Assembly (NCBI RefSeq): GCF_000614545.1
Contig: NZ_BAKW01000025.1
Span: 1-40,650 of the forward strand
Source of the DNA: Asaia platycodi JCM 25414
Lineage (GTDB): Bacteria; Pseudomonadota; Alphaproteobacteria; Acetobacterales; Acetobacteraceae
Length of the DNA: 40,650 nt
Reading direction: 5' to 3'
The translations under genes and the position numbers were made by a program. The notes under the pieces were generated by a model. The model saw nothing but the letters and a program-made list of their open reading frames with translations. It ran no database searches and had not been told where the DNA came from. Below are positions 7,569 to 16,508 of this stretch, in pieces (the first letter of the stretch is position 1; each line of letters starts with the position of its first letter).

Positions 7569-7997
7569 GTGATTGATAACGGTTACACGGCACAGGTAAT
7601 CCACTGCCACCCCGGCGCGGCTGGCATGACATTTACAGAGTTCAGTCACCCCCGGATGGAGACTGCACTTGAGGAATGGGCGGCTTCTGGCCTGACGACT
7701 ACGGCCATCAGGACGGAATTGCGCCGGGGTTTTCTGGCGAGCCAGACGACCGCAGCCGTCCGGGTTGAGATTGAGCCAGAGCCGACCGTTGGTGGTCATA
7801 CGGTGACGGCATTTATCGTCAGGGACCGTAAGCGCCAACCGCGCCGCCGTCTCACGCATGCCGAGCAGAGAGAAATTGTAGACTGGTACCGGGCGGACTT
7901 TGACTACCGGGAAATCGCGGAGGCGGTAGGACGGGAGCCGTCAACCGTGGCGTCATACCTGCGCCGGGTTGGCCTGATGGGGAGAGCCGGGGCTTAG
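7569..7997 (+). CDS. HTH transcriptional regulator-like protein (142 aa)
   Basis: It starts at GTG 7569 behind GGAG; ATGs at 7626 and 7656 are alternatives. The C-terminal third reads LTHAEQREIVDWYRADFDYREIAEAVGREPSTVASYLRRVGLMG, summarised as a basic arm plus an HTH whose recognition helix is PSTVASYLRRVG. This resembles sigma-factor region 4 and helix-turn-helix resolvase folds. The N-terminal part may be a dimer or sensing domain. The gene is convergent with the excisionase-like gene; the two stop codons overlap. It probably regulates the excision or integration genes beside it. Confidence 0.6.
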   Translation: MIDNGYTAQVIHCHPGAAGMTFTEFSHPRMETALEEWAASGLTTTAIRTELRRGFLASQTTAAVRVEIEPEPTVGGHTVTAFIVRDRKRQPRRRLTHAEQREIVDWYRADFDYREIAEAVGREPSTVASYLRRVGLMGRAGA

Positions 7998-8346
7998 TGC
8001 CCCAGCCACCAGAGCAGAAATCCCAGAACCGCCGAGGCGACAAGCAGGACAATCGCCGTTTCGAAGGCCAGTGCAAGCCCTTTGCGCGGCCTTCCCCGTG
8101 GTCTTTTCCCGGGAGGCGGGGCCAACTCTGGATTGTTCGCCGCGACCTTCTGATTGATGAAATCATCAAGTCAGTCACCCGAAACCGCCTGTCTCGCTTG
8201 CCGTAGCTGAATGACCGGGGACCGAGGCCAAGCCAGAGCAGGTTCCGGAACCTGCCGTATGATACACCGAGATATTCCGCAGCCTGTTTGCTGTCCAGCA
8301 CGGCAGGCAAGCGGCGGTTCTGCGGGCTTTCAGGCGTCATCGTCAT
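7994..8346 (-). pseudogene. Excisionase-like HTH protein with C-terminal membrane segment, one frameshift
   Basis: The gene starts at an ATG overlapping the integrase stop by about 17 bases (an int-xis pair). Residues 10-60 (LDSKQAAEYLGVSYGRFRNL, then RDRRFRVTDL) are a classic MerR/AlpA-type HTH. The frame breaks near 8166-8170. The next frame gives DDFINQKVAANNPELAPPP, a RPRGRPRKG arm and then a hydrophobic end, AIVLLVASAVLGFLLWWLGH. Restoring one G (LDDF) yields about 117 aa. A membrane anchor on an excisionase-like protein is unusual. It likely binds attachment sites or regulates int. The break may be a sequencing error. Confidence 0.6.
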
Positions 8347-9520
8347 CACCGGCAATGATGCCCGCCAGCTTCTCCGCTTCCTCAATCTGCCGACTGATGG
8401 TCTCGGGTACGGGCTGATAATAGCGGTCCAGACTTTTCAGGTCTTTGTGACCTGTCACCCGCTTGAGGTCGAGCGGATTGGGCAAAAGGCGGGCAAGACG
8501 GCTTGTGGCCTCATGCCGCAGGTCATGGAACGTCAGGTCTGCAAGTCCGGCCTTTTTCGCCCGGCGGACAACCCGGATTCCGAATGTGTTTCCGTTTCCC
8601 ACATTGAACACCGGGGCGTCAGCTTTTGGCGGCTTCTGATACGTCAGAAGTTTCTCACGGAGGAGACGCAGGGCACCCGGCGTCAGGGGGCGGACTTCAA
8701 GCCCGCGTTCTTCTTGATGGTCCCGACCCTTGGTCCTGCCGTCATCGCCGCCTAGATGAACGGTCCGCCGTTCGAAATCGACATCCTGCCATCTCAACAA
8801 GATAGCTTCGCCGCGTCGGGTGCCTTGCTCAATGGCGAACCTGACGAGCCAGACGTCATCCGGGTGCGTCTCGCTGGTCACGGCCTCAATCAGGCGGTCA
8901 TACTCTCCCGGCTCGGGGCCGTCTGCACCATTTGCACCATCTGTCAGCCGCCGGTTGCGCTTCTTGTCCGCGCCCGCGGGCCTCTTCACGACCCGCCCGG
9001 ACGCATGGTTGACGATGCTGATATCCCATTCGGAAATCGCGTGCTGAATCACGGCAGCCAGCAGGTTCAGGCGCTTGGCGACTGTCCCCGGCGCATACCC
9101 GGCCTTTGTCATGCGGTCCCGGAACCCCCGGACATCAGCCCGAGAGAACTTGGAGAGCCGGACGCCGGGAAGGTCGGAATCCCGCAGGATGGCCGGAATG
9201 TGCCCGGTGCGGTCGGCTTCCCGGTCGGCCATGCACTCCGAGGCATACCGGGTCACGAGGTCGGAAATCGTGGTGTTGTCGAGAGGCCGGGTGTCCTGAA
9301 ACTGGCCGAGTTCCGCCTTGGCAGTCGTCTCGGTTAGCCATCGGCGGGCGAGGGCGGCAGTGCTGAAGGTCTTCTGAACCCGGCGACCGTCCACGACTTT
9401 GCGGGTCATGTACTGCTTCGGGCCGCGATAAGTCACGCCCTTGGGGAGAGGTTTACCCGTAGCCGGGTCAATGCGGGCGCTCATGCCCGGCCTGTCATCA
9501 GGAATCGCATCGCCTGCCAT
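8330..9520 (-). CDS. int: Tyrosine-type integrase of the left element
   Basis: The product has about 396 aa from ATG 9520; a TTG at 9556 and an ATG at 9484 are alternatives. An N-terminal arm and SAM-like core-binding domain (residues about 70-190, with the DLVTRYASEC and FSRADVRGFRDRM segments) precede the catalytic domain. The key residues are in place: Arg in GTRRGEAILLRW, His and Arg in HDLRHE, His in VTGHKD and the nucleophile Tyr in LDRYYQP. It joins the element to the host chromosome at att sites and, with the neighbouring excisionase, removes it. Upstream (9541-9564) is a short direct repeat of GGTGCAAA that might be an arm site. The reading frame is intact. Confidence 0.9.
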   Translation of the reverse strand: MAGDAIPDDRPGMSARIDPATGKPLPKGVTYRGPKQYMTRKVVDGRRVQKTFSTAALARRWLTETTAKAELGQFQDTRPLDNTTISDLVTRYASECMADREADRTGHIPAILRDSDLPGVRLSKFSRADVRGFRDRMTKAGYAPGTVAKRLNLLAAVIQHAISEWDISIVNHASGRVVKRPAGADKKRNRRLTDGANGADGPEPGEYDRLIEAVTSETHPDDVWLVRFAIEQGTRRGEAILLRWQDVDFERRTVHLGGDDGRTKGRDHQEERGLEVRPLTPGALRLLREKLLTYQKPPKADAPVFNVGNGNTFGIRVVRRAKKAGLADLTFHDLRHEATSRLARLLPNPLDLKRVTGHKDLKSLDRYYQPVPETISRQIEEAEKLAGIIAGDDDDA

Positions 9521-9746
9521 GCATCGGAGGATATGACGTTCCTCGGGATGGTGCAAAAATGGTGCAAATAACCGGATTTTTCGGAGGGATTTTCCAAAAA
9601 AGTGAGGAAAATCAAATGGCGTCCCATAGGGGAATACAGCAGTTGGGACTTTTCAATAGGTTACGCCGTAAAACAGTACAAATCCAGTTCCGGAAATCAA
9701 TGGGTTAGCGGCAATTTGTAAAACACTGGATACATGTGGCCCTCTT

Positions 9747-10979
9747 TCAGAGGAGGGTTTCTTCCTGTCTTTCCCTGACCAGAGCGATGAATTCTTTCAG
9801 GTTCATGAGCCAGTGCTGCTGTGCTGGCTTGAATGTTGTGTGCAGGCTTTGCGGCAGAACGAGCTGCAGGTTTTTTGCCTGCATTTCGCCGGTCTGGTTT
9901 TCCGATATTCCTGGCTCGAGGGTGAGCAGATGTTTCCCCGGAATACGGACTGCCTCGGAGAGCACCTGACGCCATCTGTCTTTCAGCGTCGATTTGGCGC
10001 CAAGCATGGTGAGCCGGGATTCTGGGAACTGCGGGTTTGCATACTGTGTCGTGCCGGGAAACAGGAAATCCGGCCGGTTGCGGTTTTCGGTTTTCGCCCC
10101 GCGTTCGTGGCTGATGCTGCATGCGGTGAAGATAGCCTCCAGATGGTTTTCCAGAGCCATCCCTGCGCGAGCCTTGCGTCTGTTCTGCACGCTCAGGGAA
10201 AAGCCCAGAAATCCCTCCACATCTGGCCCGTCCTCCTGAATGAAGCCGCCCGCAATCCGGCTCGCAACGATCCTGCGCTCGAGACGGCGGAACAGCTGTT
10301 CCTCGCGTTCCATCCAGGAAATGAGAGCCAGATCGGGATCATCAAGAGGGGAGATCTCCGGGAGTGACTGCCGGGCGAGTGTCGAAAAGACCTGCGTCTT
10401 CGGGAAAACCAGACCGAATGGATCAATCAGGCAGTCCAGATAATCTGCTTCGGGCTCTGCCTGTTCGAGCCCCAGCTCATCAAGGATATACCGCGCGGCA
10501 AAACCGAGCTCCGGATTGTTTGTTTTCCCGACATCCGTAAAGACGAAGCCTTTTTTAGAGCTGCTTCCGTCTATGCCGAACAGCCAGTCAAGCTGGTTTC
10601 TTACCGTGCCTTCCGCAGCCGTGATGATCACCAGCGCAGATCCATCGGGGCGCAAGGCAAGATAGAAGAGGTCTCCCGGGGACATCAGGAGAGTGACCTC
10701 ATTTTCCCTGTAATACAGGCGGTACTCGGTACGGGTTTTATGCGCACGCCGGGAGTCATACCAGCTTAGTGATCCGTCGACAGTTACCGGCTGTTCGTCT
10801 TCGTTGAGCCAGATGAAGCGCGCGGGAAAATCCGATCGATCATCATCGCCGAACAGCGCGCGCAGGGCCAGCGAACCGTTGAATTCGTGCTGATGGGACT
10901 TCGCCGGCGAGGCCTCAACCGCGCTGATTACCTTAGATACAACGCCAACAAACTCATCTGCCAGCCGCCCGCGCTTCAT
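9747..10979 (-). CDS. EcoRII-like type II restriction endonuclease
   Basis: I chose ATG 10979 (MKRGRLADEF, 410 aa); a TTG at 11012 would add 11 residues. EcoRII itself is about 404 aa. The N-terminal half holds the effector-domain pattern (RENEVTLLMSPGDLFYLAL). The C-terminal half is the EcoRII catalytic domain: RKARAGMALENHLEAIF, then the nuclease residues in NRPDFLFPG and LGAKSTLKDRWRQVL, then KHLLTLEPGIS. EcoRII enzymes cut CCWGG and need a second site as an allosteric effector. The gene is divergent from a C5-methyltransferase, completing a restriction-modification pair. The family is clear; the CCWGG specificity is inferred. A weak inverted repeat overlaps the stop. Confidence 0.9.
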   Translation of the reverse strand: MKRGRLADEFVGVVSKVISAVEASPAKSHQHEFNGSLALRALFGDDDRSDFPARFIWLNEDEQPVTVDGSLSWYDSRRAHKTRTEYRLYYRENEVTLLMSPGDLFYLALRPDGSALVIITAAEGTVRNQLDWLFGIDGSSSKKGFVFTDVGKTNNPELGFAARYILDELGLEQAEPEADYLDCLIDPFGLVFPKTQVFSTLARQSLPEISPLDDPDLALISWMEREEQLFRRLERRIVASRIAGGFIQEDGPDVEGFLGFSLSVQNRRKARAGMALENHLEAIFTACSISHERGAKTENRNRPDFLFPGTTQYANPQFPESRLTMLGAKSTLKDRWRQVLSEAVRIPGKHLLTLEPGISENQTGEMQAKNLQLVLPQSLHTTFKPAQQHWLMNLKEFIALVRERQEETLL

Positions 10980-11089
10980 AATCCCTGCCTGATCTGAATG
11001 ATGCCCGGACAAGCCGGCTCAATCATCCCAGCCTAATCTGACCGGTTCCGGCCGTCGAGTCTGGGGAAAACAGGAACAAGTCACGAACA

Positions 11090-11141
11090 GGGCATTGTCA
11101 TCTGGGAGAAAAAATGTACAAATGCCCAAAATATTCCCAGA
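11090..11141. promoter_or_regulatory. Divergent control region with inverted repeats
   Basis: Between the two divergent restriction-modification genes are GGGCATT/AATGCCC (11090-11096, 11121-11127) and TCTGGGA/TCCCAGA (11101-11107, 11135-11141), both perfect 7-bp inverted repeats. In related systems (M.SsoII, M.EcoRII) the methyltransferase N-terminus binds its own promoter region; these repeats are candidate operators here. Confidence 0.35.
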
Positions 11142-11148
11142 GGGCCGA

Positions 11149-12405
11149 ATGTCGCTTTTTCCCGATGCACGCACCAGTTTCTCGCTCATGAGAGAGCAGG
11201 CCGGGCTTACCCTGAAGGAAGCCGCCGGCAAACTCAGGATCAGCGAAAGCACAGCCAACCGCTACGAGAAGGGTCGGCAAAAGGTATCTCCGCCGGTCAT
11301 GCGTCTGCTCGAAACCCTGGTGACGGAGCGCCGTCGCAGTCAGCGTGCCGTTCAGCCCGGTTTCCGCTTTATCGACCTGTTCGCAGGCATCGGGGGGCTG
11401 CGCATCGGGTTTGAGGGGATTGGCGGTCGCTGCGTCTTCACGTCCGAATGGGACCGGTTCTCGCGTGAGACCTATGCCCTGAACTACCCTGACAATCATG
11501 AGATCAGCGGGGATATCAGACCGTTCTCGGAGAAACCGGAACTGGTGCCGGAACATGATGTACTGCTGGCCGGGTTTCCCTGCCAACCATTCTCTCTGGC
11601 CGGCGTTTCGAAAAAGAATGCTCTTGGTCGTCCCCATGGCTTTCTGTGCAACATGCAGGGCACGCTCTTTTTCGATACGGCACGGATCATCGCGCATCAC
11701 CGGCCCGCTGCCTTCCTCCTGGAAAACGTGAAGAACCTGCGCAGCCATGACAAGGGCCGGACATTTGCGGTCATCATGGCCACCTTGCGGGACAAGCTCG
11801 GATATCACGTGCAGAGCCGCGTGATCAGCTCGGCCCCATGGGTGCCCCAGAAGCGTGAGCGGATTTTCATTGTGGGCTTTCGCGAGAAAACGGATTTCGA
11901 TCTCGATGCGCTCGAACTCCCGGCTGCGGAGAATGGCCCGCGTCTGGGCGATATCCTTGAGCCCAATGGGCTGGTACCGGCCAAATACACCCTGACCGAG
12001 CATCTCTGGACCTACCTGCAGAATTACCGCGCCAAGCATGAAGCCAAAGGAAACGGTTTCGGCTTCGGTCTCTGCGGTCCGGAGGACGTCGCCAGAACAC
12101 TCTCTGCCCGTTACCACAAGGATGGATCAGAGATCCTGATCCGGCAGGACGGCAAGCGTCCGCGACGCCTGACACCACAGGAATGCGCCCGTCTGATGGG
12201 GTTCGAGCGGGAAGAACGACCCTTCCGCATTGGTGTGTCTGACACCCAGGCCTACAGGCAGTTCGGCAATGCGGTGGTCGTGCCGGTAGTGGAATATCTG
12301 GCGCAGGCAATGGCGCCCCATATACGCACGGTCATGCAGACCCCCGAGGATCCTGCACGTCGCCAGGAACTGTCATCGGCCAGTGTTGAGGTGCCAGTTG
12401 GCTGA
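11149..12405 (+). CDS. DNA (cytosine-5) methyltransferase with N-terminal HTH
   Basis: I chose ATG 11149 ([11 protein letters not shown]) because GAGGG lies six bases upstream; the frame is open to 11095 and an ATG at 11122 is possible. Residues 10-60 are an XRE-type HTH ([23 protein letters not shown]). The C5-methyltransferase motifs follow in order: [12 protein letters not shown] (SAM), AGFPCQPFS with the catalytic Cys, [25 protein letters not shown] and [12 protein letters not shown]. It methylates the internal cytosine of the restriction site and protects the host. The HTH probably also represses its own or the nuclease promoter. Its 3' end overlaps vsr by a few bases. The Dcm/EcoRII-type specificity is inferred from the neighbours. 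Confidence 0.93.
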   Translation: MSLFPDARTSFSLMREQAGLTLKEAAGKLRISESTANRYEKGRQKVSPPVMRLLETLVTERRRSQRAVQPGFRFIDLFAGIGGLRIGFEGIGGRCVFTSEWDRFSRETYALNYPDNHEISGDIRPFSEKPELVPEHDVLLAGFPCQPFSLAGVSKKNALGRPHGFLCNMQGTLFFDTARIIAHHRPAAFLLENVKNLRSHDKGRTFAVIMATLRDKLGYHVQSRVISSAPWVPQKRERIFIVGFREKTDFDLDALELPAAENGPRLGDILEPNGLVPAKYTLTEHLWTYLQNYRAKHEAKGNGFGFGLCGPEDVARTLSARYHKDGSEILIRQDGKRPRRLTPQECARLMGFEREERPFRIGVSDTQAYRQFGNAVVVPVVEYLAQAMAPHIRTVMQTPEDPARRQELSSASVEVPVG

Positions 12406-12853
12406 TATCGTCACGCCGGAGGTTCGCAGCCGGATGATGTCAGGCATCCGTGGTAAGAACACGAAGCCGGAGATCGTGCTACGCAAGGCCCTGCATGCGC
12501 GGGGATTCCGCTACCGGCTTCACGATCGCGCCCTGCCGGGGCGTCCGGACATTGTGTTGCCGAAATGGAAAGCCGTCATTCTTGTCCAGGGATGCTTCTG
12601 GCACGGCCACGACTGCTCGCTCTTTCGCATGCCATCTACCCGGCAGGAGTTCTGGTGCGAGAAAATTGAGGGCAATCGCGCGCGTGACGCGCGCAATCGC
12701 GAGCAACTGATAGGGCAGGGCTGGCGCGTGCTGGAAGTGTGGGAATGCGCCATGAAAGGACCAGGTCGGCTGAAGTCAGACATGCTTACGGACGACGTAC
12801 AGCGATGGATCACCAGCGGCCAGAGTTTTTGGACCTTGTGCGGTTCCTGTTGA
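12398..12853 (+). CDS. vsr: Very short patch repair (Vsr) endonuclease
   Basis: It starts at TTG 12398, giving [20 protein letters not shown], the standard Vsr beginning, with GAGGTG just upstream; the start overlaps the methyltransferase stop. The product has 151 aa, the usual length. Family motifs are present: [21 protein letters not shown] with the catalytic Asp, and GCFWHGHDC with zinc and catalytic His/Cys. Vsr nicks 5' of the T in T:G mismatches made when 5-methylcytosine deaminates, so it repairs damage caused by the neighbouring methyltransferase. The gene is intact and forms an operon with the methyltransferase. Confidence 0.93.
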   Translation: MADIVTPEVRSRMMSGIRGKNTKPEIVLRKALHARGFRYRLHDRALPGRPDIVLPKWKAVILVQGCFWHGHDCSLFRMPSTRQEFWCEKIEGNRARDARNREQLIGQGWRVLEVWECAMKGPGRLKSDMLTDDVQRWITSGQSFWTLCGSC

Positions 12854-12981
12854 ACACCCAGGAGCCCGAAAAGGTAACCGGTCCGGACAAGGGCAGGCAC
12901 AACTCTTGCCGGTAATTTAGTGTTACATAATGTCATCATCACATAGCCTCCTGTGTTCTGACCGGAGGTGATGAAAGAGCA

Positions 12982-13974
12982 ATGCCCGAGAGTGACTCAG
13001 CGGATCCCATAACGGAACTGTTTCGCATGGATGAACCCAAGCGGATCGCCGGTCTTCTTATGGAAATGTTTTTTCGAACGAAAAATCTTTACCTATCTGG
13101 CGGGTAAGGATCCCGGGGGATCCTTCTCGACAGGTTGGCTGATGGGTCGCCACGATGGTTATGATATTGCGCTGCGGGAATGCACCGCCCCCCTGCAGGA
13201 TGCAGACAAAAAATTCATGGAGCACCTGCAACGTGGAAGGTGGGAGATCGTGCAGTTTCATTTTGCTGATCAGCGCTTTTCTGCTCTTGGAGATTCCCCG
13301 GGCTGGTTCAGGAACTGCGTGAACACGGCAAACAACATTCTGTTATCAAAGACACTTACCAGCGGTAAAAAGGCAGACCAGCGCTCAAGGATAACCGGAA
13401 AGTCCATGGTGATTTTTTCAGCAGGATGTCAGAAGCTGATATCCGTCATGCATGGCAATCAAGAACCATACTCAATGTCCTGATGGAGACCGGGCTCATC
13501 AGATTAATAAAGGACATTGACGCGATTGCTTATAATGAGAGACGCGGACTGCGGGTATTCGAGTTCAAACGCAAATATCCAGCCAGAGGATACTACCGCT
13601 TCCAGGAACCCGCTCAATTCGGCAGACTGCCCGAAATTCCTGCCATACGGGATATTTCTCCCGAATTGATCAAGCAAGCGGCTTTTGGTCTTGACCGGGG
13701 ACACGCCCTCACGCTTGAGGTCTGTCGCAAACTTCAGATCGGATACGTCTACCTGATACTGAACTCCATCGAGACGAGACCGGAACATTTTTTCGACGAA
13801 TCATTCAGAAGCAGGCAGCCACATGAACTTCTGTATCGCTCTGTTGAGCTCAGAGATCTGGTCGGCTACCACTCAACTGATGGAAAAGACAGTGGCTCAT
13901 TCAACAGGAACAAGCGCTGGCAATATATGATCGATCGCAAAGTATTCGAGGAATATACGCTGCCCGCAGGCTGA
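12982..13974 (+). pseudogene. PD-(D/E)XK nuclease-like protein of the restriction island, frameshifted
   Basis: The ATG at 12982 follows GGAGGTG after about 15 bases; the protein starts MPESDSADPITELFRMDEPK. Two one-base shifts are needed to read it through: one extra G near 13088 (LSGGKDPGGSF) and one missing T near 13417 (MVIFFSRMSEADI), giving about 330 aa. In the C-terminal half KDIDAIAYNERRGLRVFEFKRKYPA has the D and E-x-K of a PD-(D/E)XK nuclease core. It is more AT-rich than the methyltransferase. It could be an accessory restriction nuclease or another defence gene. No closer family is recognised. The breaks could be real or sequencing errors. Confidence 0.55.
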
Positions 13975-14002
13975 ACAACATGCCGGAGATAGCAGCCGGA
14001 AG

Positions 14003-14146
14003 ATGCAAGGCAATCGCATGCGTGATGCGCGTAGTCGCGAACAGCTGACCGGGCAGGGCTGGCGGGTGCTTGAAGTTTGGGAATGCGTCATGAAGAGGCC
14101 TGAGAGGCTGCACCCGGAACAGGTCATCGAAATAGCTATTTTGTAG
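14003..14146 (+). pseudogene. C-terminal remnant of a second vsr gene
   Basis: The frame from ATG 14003 gives 47 residues. MQGNRMRDARSREQLTGQGW and [11 protein letters not shown] closely match the C-terminal third of the intact Vsr encoded at 12398 ([28 protein letters not shown]), but with several substitutions. The catalytic N-terminal part is missing. It therefore looks like a leftover from an older or different restriction-modification-vsr locus, not a fresh copy. The region 14147-14318 after it holds nothing that I recognise. Confidence 0.65.
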
Positions 14147-14318
14147 CTTCTGGAAGGAGCCTCTACGGGTGTTGTTAGAGGGACAGTGGACGTCCGATAA
14201 ACGAGATCCGTGAGAATCTATGGTGTAGACCAAGAGGGTCTGAAGTTGCGCTGACATCATCCCCCGTTAGGCTTATTGGGTGGAAGTTAGCTGTTAACTC
14301 GAGGGGTGAGTAACTTTT

Positions 14319-15175
14319 ATGGCAGACGCAACAGCAGAGGTTGTACAGAACTTCTTTGGCGACAAAAATTACCAGAAAAATGCTCGAGGAGCCTTGCCCA
14401 TACTGGTGCGCCAAGCGCGGGCCAGAGCTCCGATCTTCTATGCCTTTCTGGCCAAAGAGCTCAATATGTCCAGTGCCAGACATCTCAATCGTCCTCTGGG
14501 ATCTATCGGCAAGACACTCATCGAGCTAGGCGATGAATGGGGCGAGTCCATACCCCCGATCCAGTGCTTGGTTATCAACCAGCGTGATCGGACTCCAGGG
14601 TTGGGTTATGGCTGGTTCATGTCGGAAGACGACTGGAGCGGGATGACACCCGCAAAGCGGAGGGAAGCCTTGGACGATCAGTTCCACTTGGTCTGGTCGT
14701 ATCCCCGATGGGGCAAGGTTCTCGAGGCTCTGCACCTCAAGCCACTCAAGGAAAATTTTAACGACCTCGTCTATGAGGCCTCTCAACGGCGTGGAGGCGG
14801 TGAGGGCGAGGAACACCGGCGCCTGAAAATGCATGTGGCGCGCAATCCAGGTATTGTCGGGACGAGGGTACGAGGCGGTGAAGGGCTGACAGAAAAACGT
14901 CTGCCCTCCGGAGACAGCTGGATGTCTATTTTCAAAATGATGAAGAGCGTGTGGCGGTCGAGGTCAAGCCGGCGACCTCGGATCGGGCTGACCTCACACG
15001 CGGAATATTCCAGTGCGTCAAATACACAGCAGTTCTGCGAGCCCAAGCGATTGCGGAGGGCAGGGAGCCCGATACGAGAGCAGTTCTGGTGATCTCCGGG
15101 AAGCTTGATCCCGAGCTGAGACGCTTGGCCACACGTCTTAACGTCCACTGCATCGAAGATGTTGTCCCGCGGTAA
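14319..15175 (+). pseudogene. PD-(D/E)XK nuclease-like protein with N-terminal helical domain, one frameshift
   Basis: The gene starts at ATG 14319 (MADATAEVVQNFF). The frame shifts near 14917; after restoring one base (before CTGGAT) it continues LDVYFQNDEERVAVEVKPAT to a stop at 15175, about 285 aa in all. Residues 20-75 look like a DNA-binding helical domain (ARAPIFYAFLAKELNMSSAR). The C-terminus has a nuclease core: D in LDVYF, E-x-K in VAVEVKP, followed by GIFQCVKYTAVLRAQA and AVLVISGKLDPEL, as in restriction-like or VRR-type folds. Next to the R-M-vsr genes it is probably part of the defence island. Its partner or target is unknown. Confidence 0.55.
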
Positions 15176-15202
15176 GGTCAATCGCGGCGCGGGCCACACC
15201 CC

Positions 15203-15946
15203 TCACGCCACGCTATGCAGCCGCTCCGGCATCAGCTTTTCGAGTTTGGCGAGGCCCTTCGCGGTGATGCGCACCTGTTCTGTCACCTTTTCCGAACCGT
15301 CGGGGCGGGTGACGGTGGTGATCTTATGGTCCAGATCGCCGTTGGAGGTGTGGGCCTGATAGCCCAGCCAGTGATCGGCGCCGGGGCGGCGGTAGATCCA
15401 ACCATTATGCGCCAGCCAGTCGAACAGGGCCTTGGGGCGCATATGCAGATTCTTGGCGGCGGCGGTGATGCACAGACTGCCCTCGGCATTCACCAGCCGG
15501 TCATACACCTCCGCCTTGGGCAAGGTTTCCGCCAGGGCGGCTTTCTGCCGGGCTACCGTGGCCTGCAACACGGCCAGAGCGCGGGCGGCGAGGGCCTCGG
15601 GTGTTTCCTCCGGGGTGGCTGTCATGTAGCCGCCGGTCTTGCGTATGGCGGGCAGGACTTCCTCGAACACCCAGCGCTCGAAGCGTTCGGCCTCGGGGCG
15701 CTTGCTGCGCACGATCAGCCGCAGCACGTCGGGCTCCGACAGAACGCGGACATCCTGTGTCCCGCCCGGTGTCGAAAGGGGGTGGTGTTTCGCCACCCCC
15801 TTGCAATGCTGTTTCATCGCGTTGGTTGGGTCGGCGTAGCCCAGCCGCTCGGCCACATCCCTGCCGACAAAGAACGGCTCGCCGCCGATCGTCACCACGC
15901 GGATTTCCCTGCCCTCAAAGCTGAGGGGGATAAGCATCTCGTTCAT
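15203..15946 (-). CDS. Phage antirepressor, BRO-N plus KilA-C domains
   Basis: The product has 247 aa from ATG 15946; MLIPLSF at 15937 is an alternative. Residues 1-110 are a BRO-N domain (LSFEGREIRVVTIGGEPFFV, GRDVAERLGYADPTNAMKQH, FERWVFEEVLPAIRKTGGYM). Residues about 150-230 are the KilA-C/ANT domain (LCITAAAKNLHMRP, LFDWLAHNGWIYRR, VRITAKGLAKLEKL). Such proteins relieve phage repression by binding the repressor or DNA. The start overlaps the stop of the upstream gene by 4 bases (ATGA), so they form one operon. The position at the late end of the prophage rather than beside a repressor is notable. Confidence 0.85.
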   Translation of the reverse strand: MNEMLIPLSFEGREIRVVTIGGEPFFVGRDVAERLGYADPTNAMKQHCKGVAKHHPLSTPGGTQDVRVLSEPDVLRLIVRSKRPEAERFERWVFEEVLPAIRKTGGYMTATPEETPEALAARALAVLQATVARQKAALAETLPKAEVYDRLVNAEGSLCITAAAKNLHMRPKALFDWLAHNGWIYRRPGADHWLGYQAHTSNGDLDHKITTVTRPDGSEKVTEQVRITAKGLAKLEKLMPERLHSVA

Positions 15947-16371
15947 GCGGCGTTCCTTTGTGCGAAAAGGGTGGCGTCTTCGATGAAACTGGACAGGAGA
16001 CGGATTTCCGGACTGCGCTGATCGACCTCGAACGCGTGAAAATACGGGGGCAGATAAAGCCGGATAAGGCGCGCCTTGGCACTCAGCCCCTCGGGCGTGA
16101 CGGCCTGCATGTCGGCCAGCGCGTCAAGCTGATCGTCGAAGGTATCGGAGAGGGCAAGGCATTCATCATCGGTGAACTCATGAGCGCGGTCATTCATGAC
16201 GCGATGCGTTTCTATGGCCTGCGTGATGCGGGCCAGCAGCATGGCATCGGCCCCGCCGGACGCGCGCGCATCTGGCATGAGGGCGCCGAGTGAGCCGACA
16301 AGAGGCAGAACGGCAAGTTGGGAGAGAACAGCACGTCGAGATGTGCTAGGAAAGGCATCAGCCTGTGGCAT
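15943..16371 (-). CDS. Hypothetical exported phage protein with Tat-like signal
   Basis: The product has 142 aa. Its N-terminus, TSRRAVLSQLAVLPLVGSLG ending in ARA, looks like a twin-arginine signal peptide (SRRAVL, then a hydrophobic core and Ala-x-Ala). The mature part is acidic and helical with no recognised domain. It is the first gene of a two-gene minus-strand operon with the antirepressor, starting downstream of the repeat-rich control region 16435-16501. The export prediction is moderate; the function is unknown. Confidence 0.6.
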   Translation of the reverse strand: MPQADAFPSTSRRAVLSQLAVLPLVGSLGALMPDARASGGADAMLLARITQAIETHRVMNDRAHEFTDDECLALSDTFDDQLDALADMQAVTPEGLSAKARLIRLYLPPYFHAFEVDQRSPEIRLLSSFIEDATLFAQRNAA

Positions 16372-16434
16372 GGGGTGTTATCCCTGCTGGAGGTTAGGCC
16401 GGAAGGAAAGCACCACCTTTTCTTCCGGCTGATA

Positions 16435-16501
16435 CGTATCTACCGTATCTGAGGATTATGCGTCAACGTAATTGACGTACAAACCGTAGCTATCGTATCT
16501 G
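16435..16501. promoter_or_regulatory. Divergent operator region: 17-bp direct repeats 50 bp apart
   Basis: CGTATCTACCGTATCTG (16435-16451) and CGTAGCTATCGTATCTG (16485-16501) match at 15 of 17 bases and are exactly 50 bp apart, about five helical turns. Between them is the inverted repeat GTCAA-n5-TTGAC (16462-16476). TTGACG elements face both ways. The site lies between the minus-strand 142-aa gene and the small RHH-like gene, whose product is the obvious candidate to bind here. Confidence 0.5.
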
Positions 16502-16508
16502 GAGGACC

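Noticed and set aside
9541..9700. Attachment site next to the integrase
   Set aside because: A short GGTGCAAA direct repeat is present, but the other end of the element is not in view and no tRNA or core duplication can be shown.
11098..12117. Minus-strand reading frame (339 aa) opposite the methyltransferase
   Set aside because: The plus strand carries all cytosine-methyltransferase motifs; the reverse frame is a compositional shadow.
15215..16021. Plus-strand frame (268 aa) opposite the antirepressor
   Set aside because: The BRO-N and KilA-C domains are on the minus strand with proper start and operon overlap.
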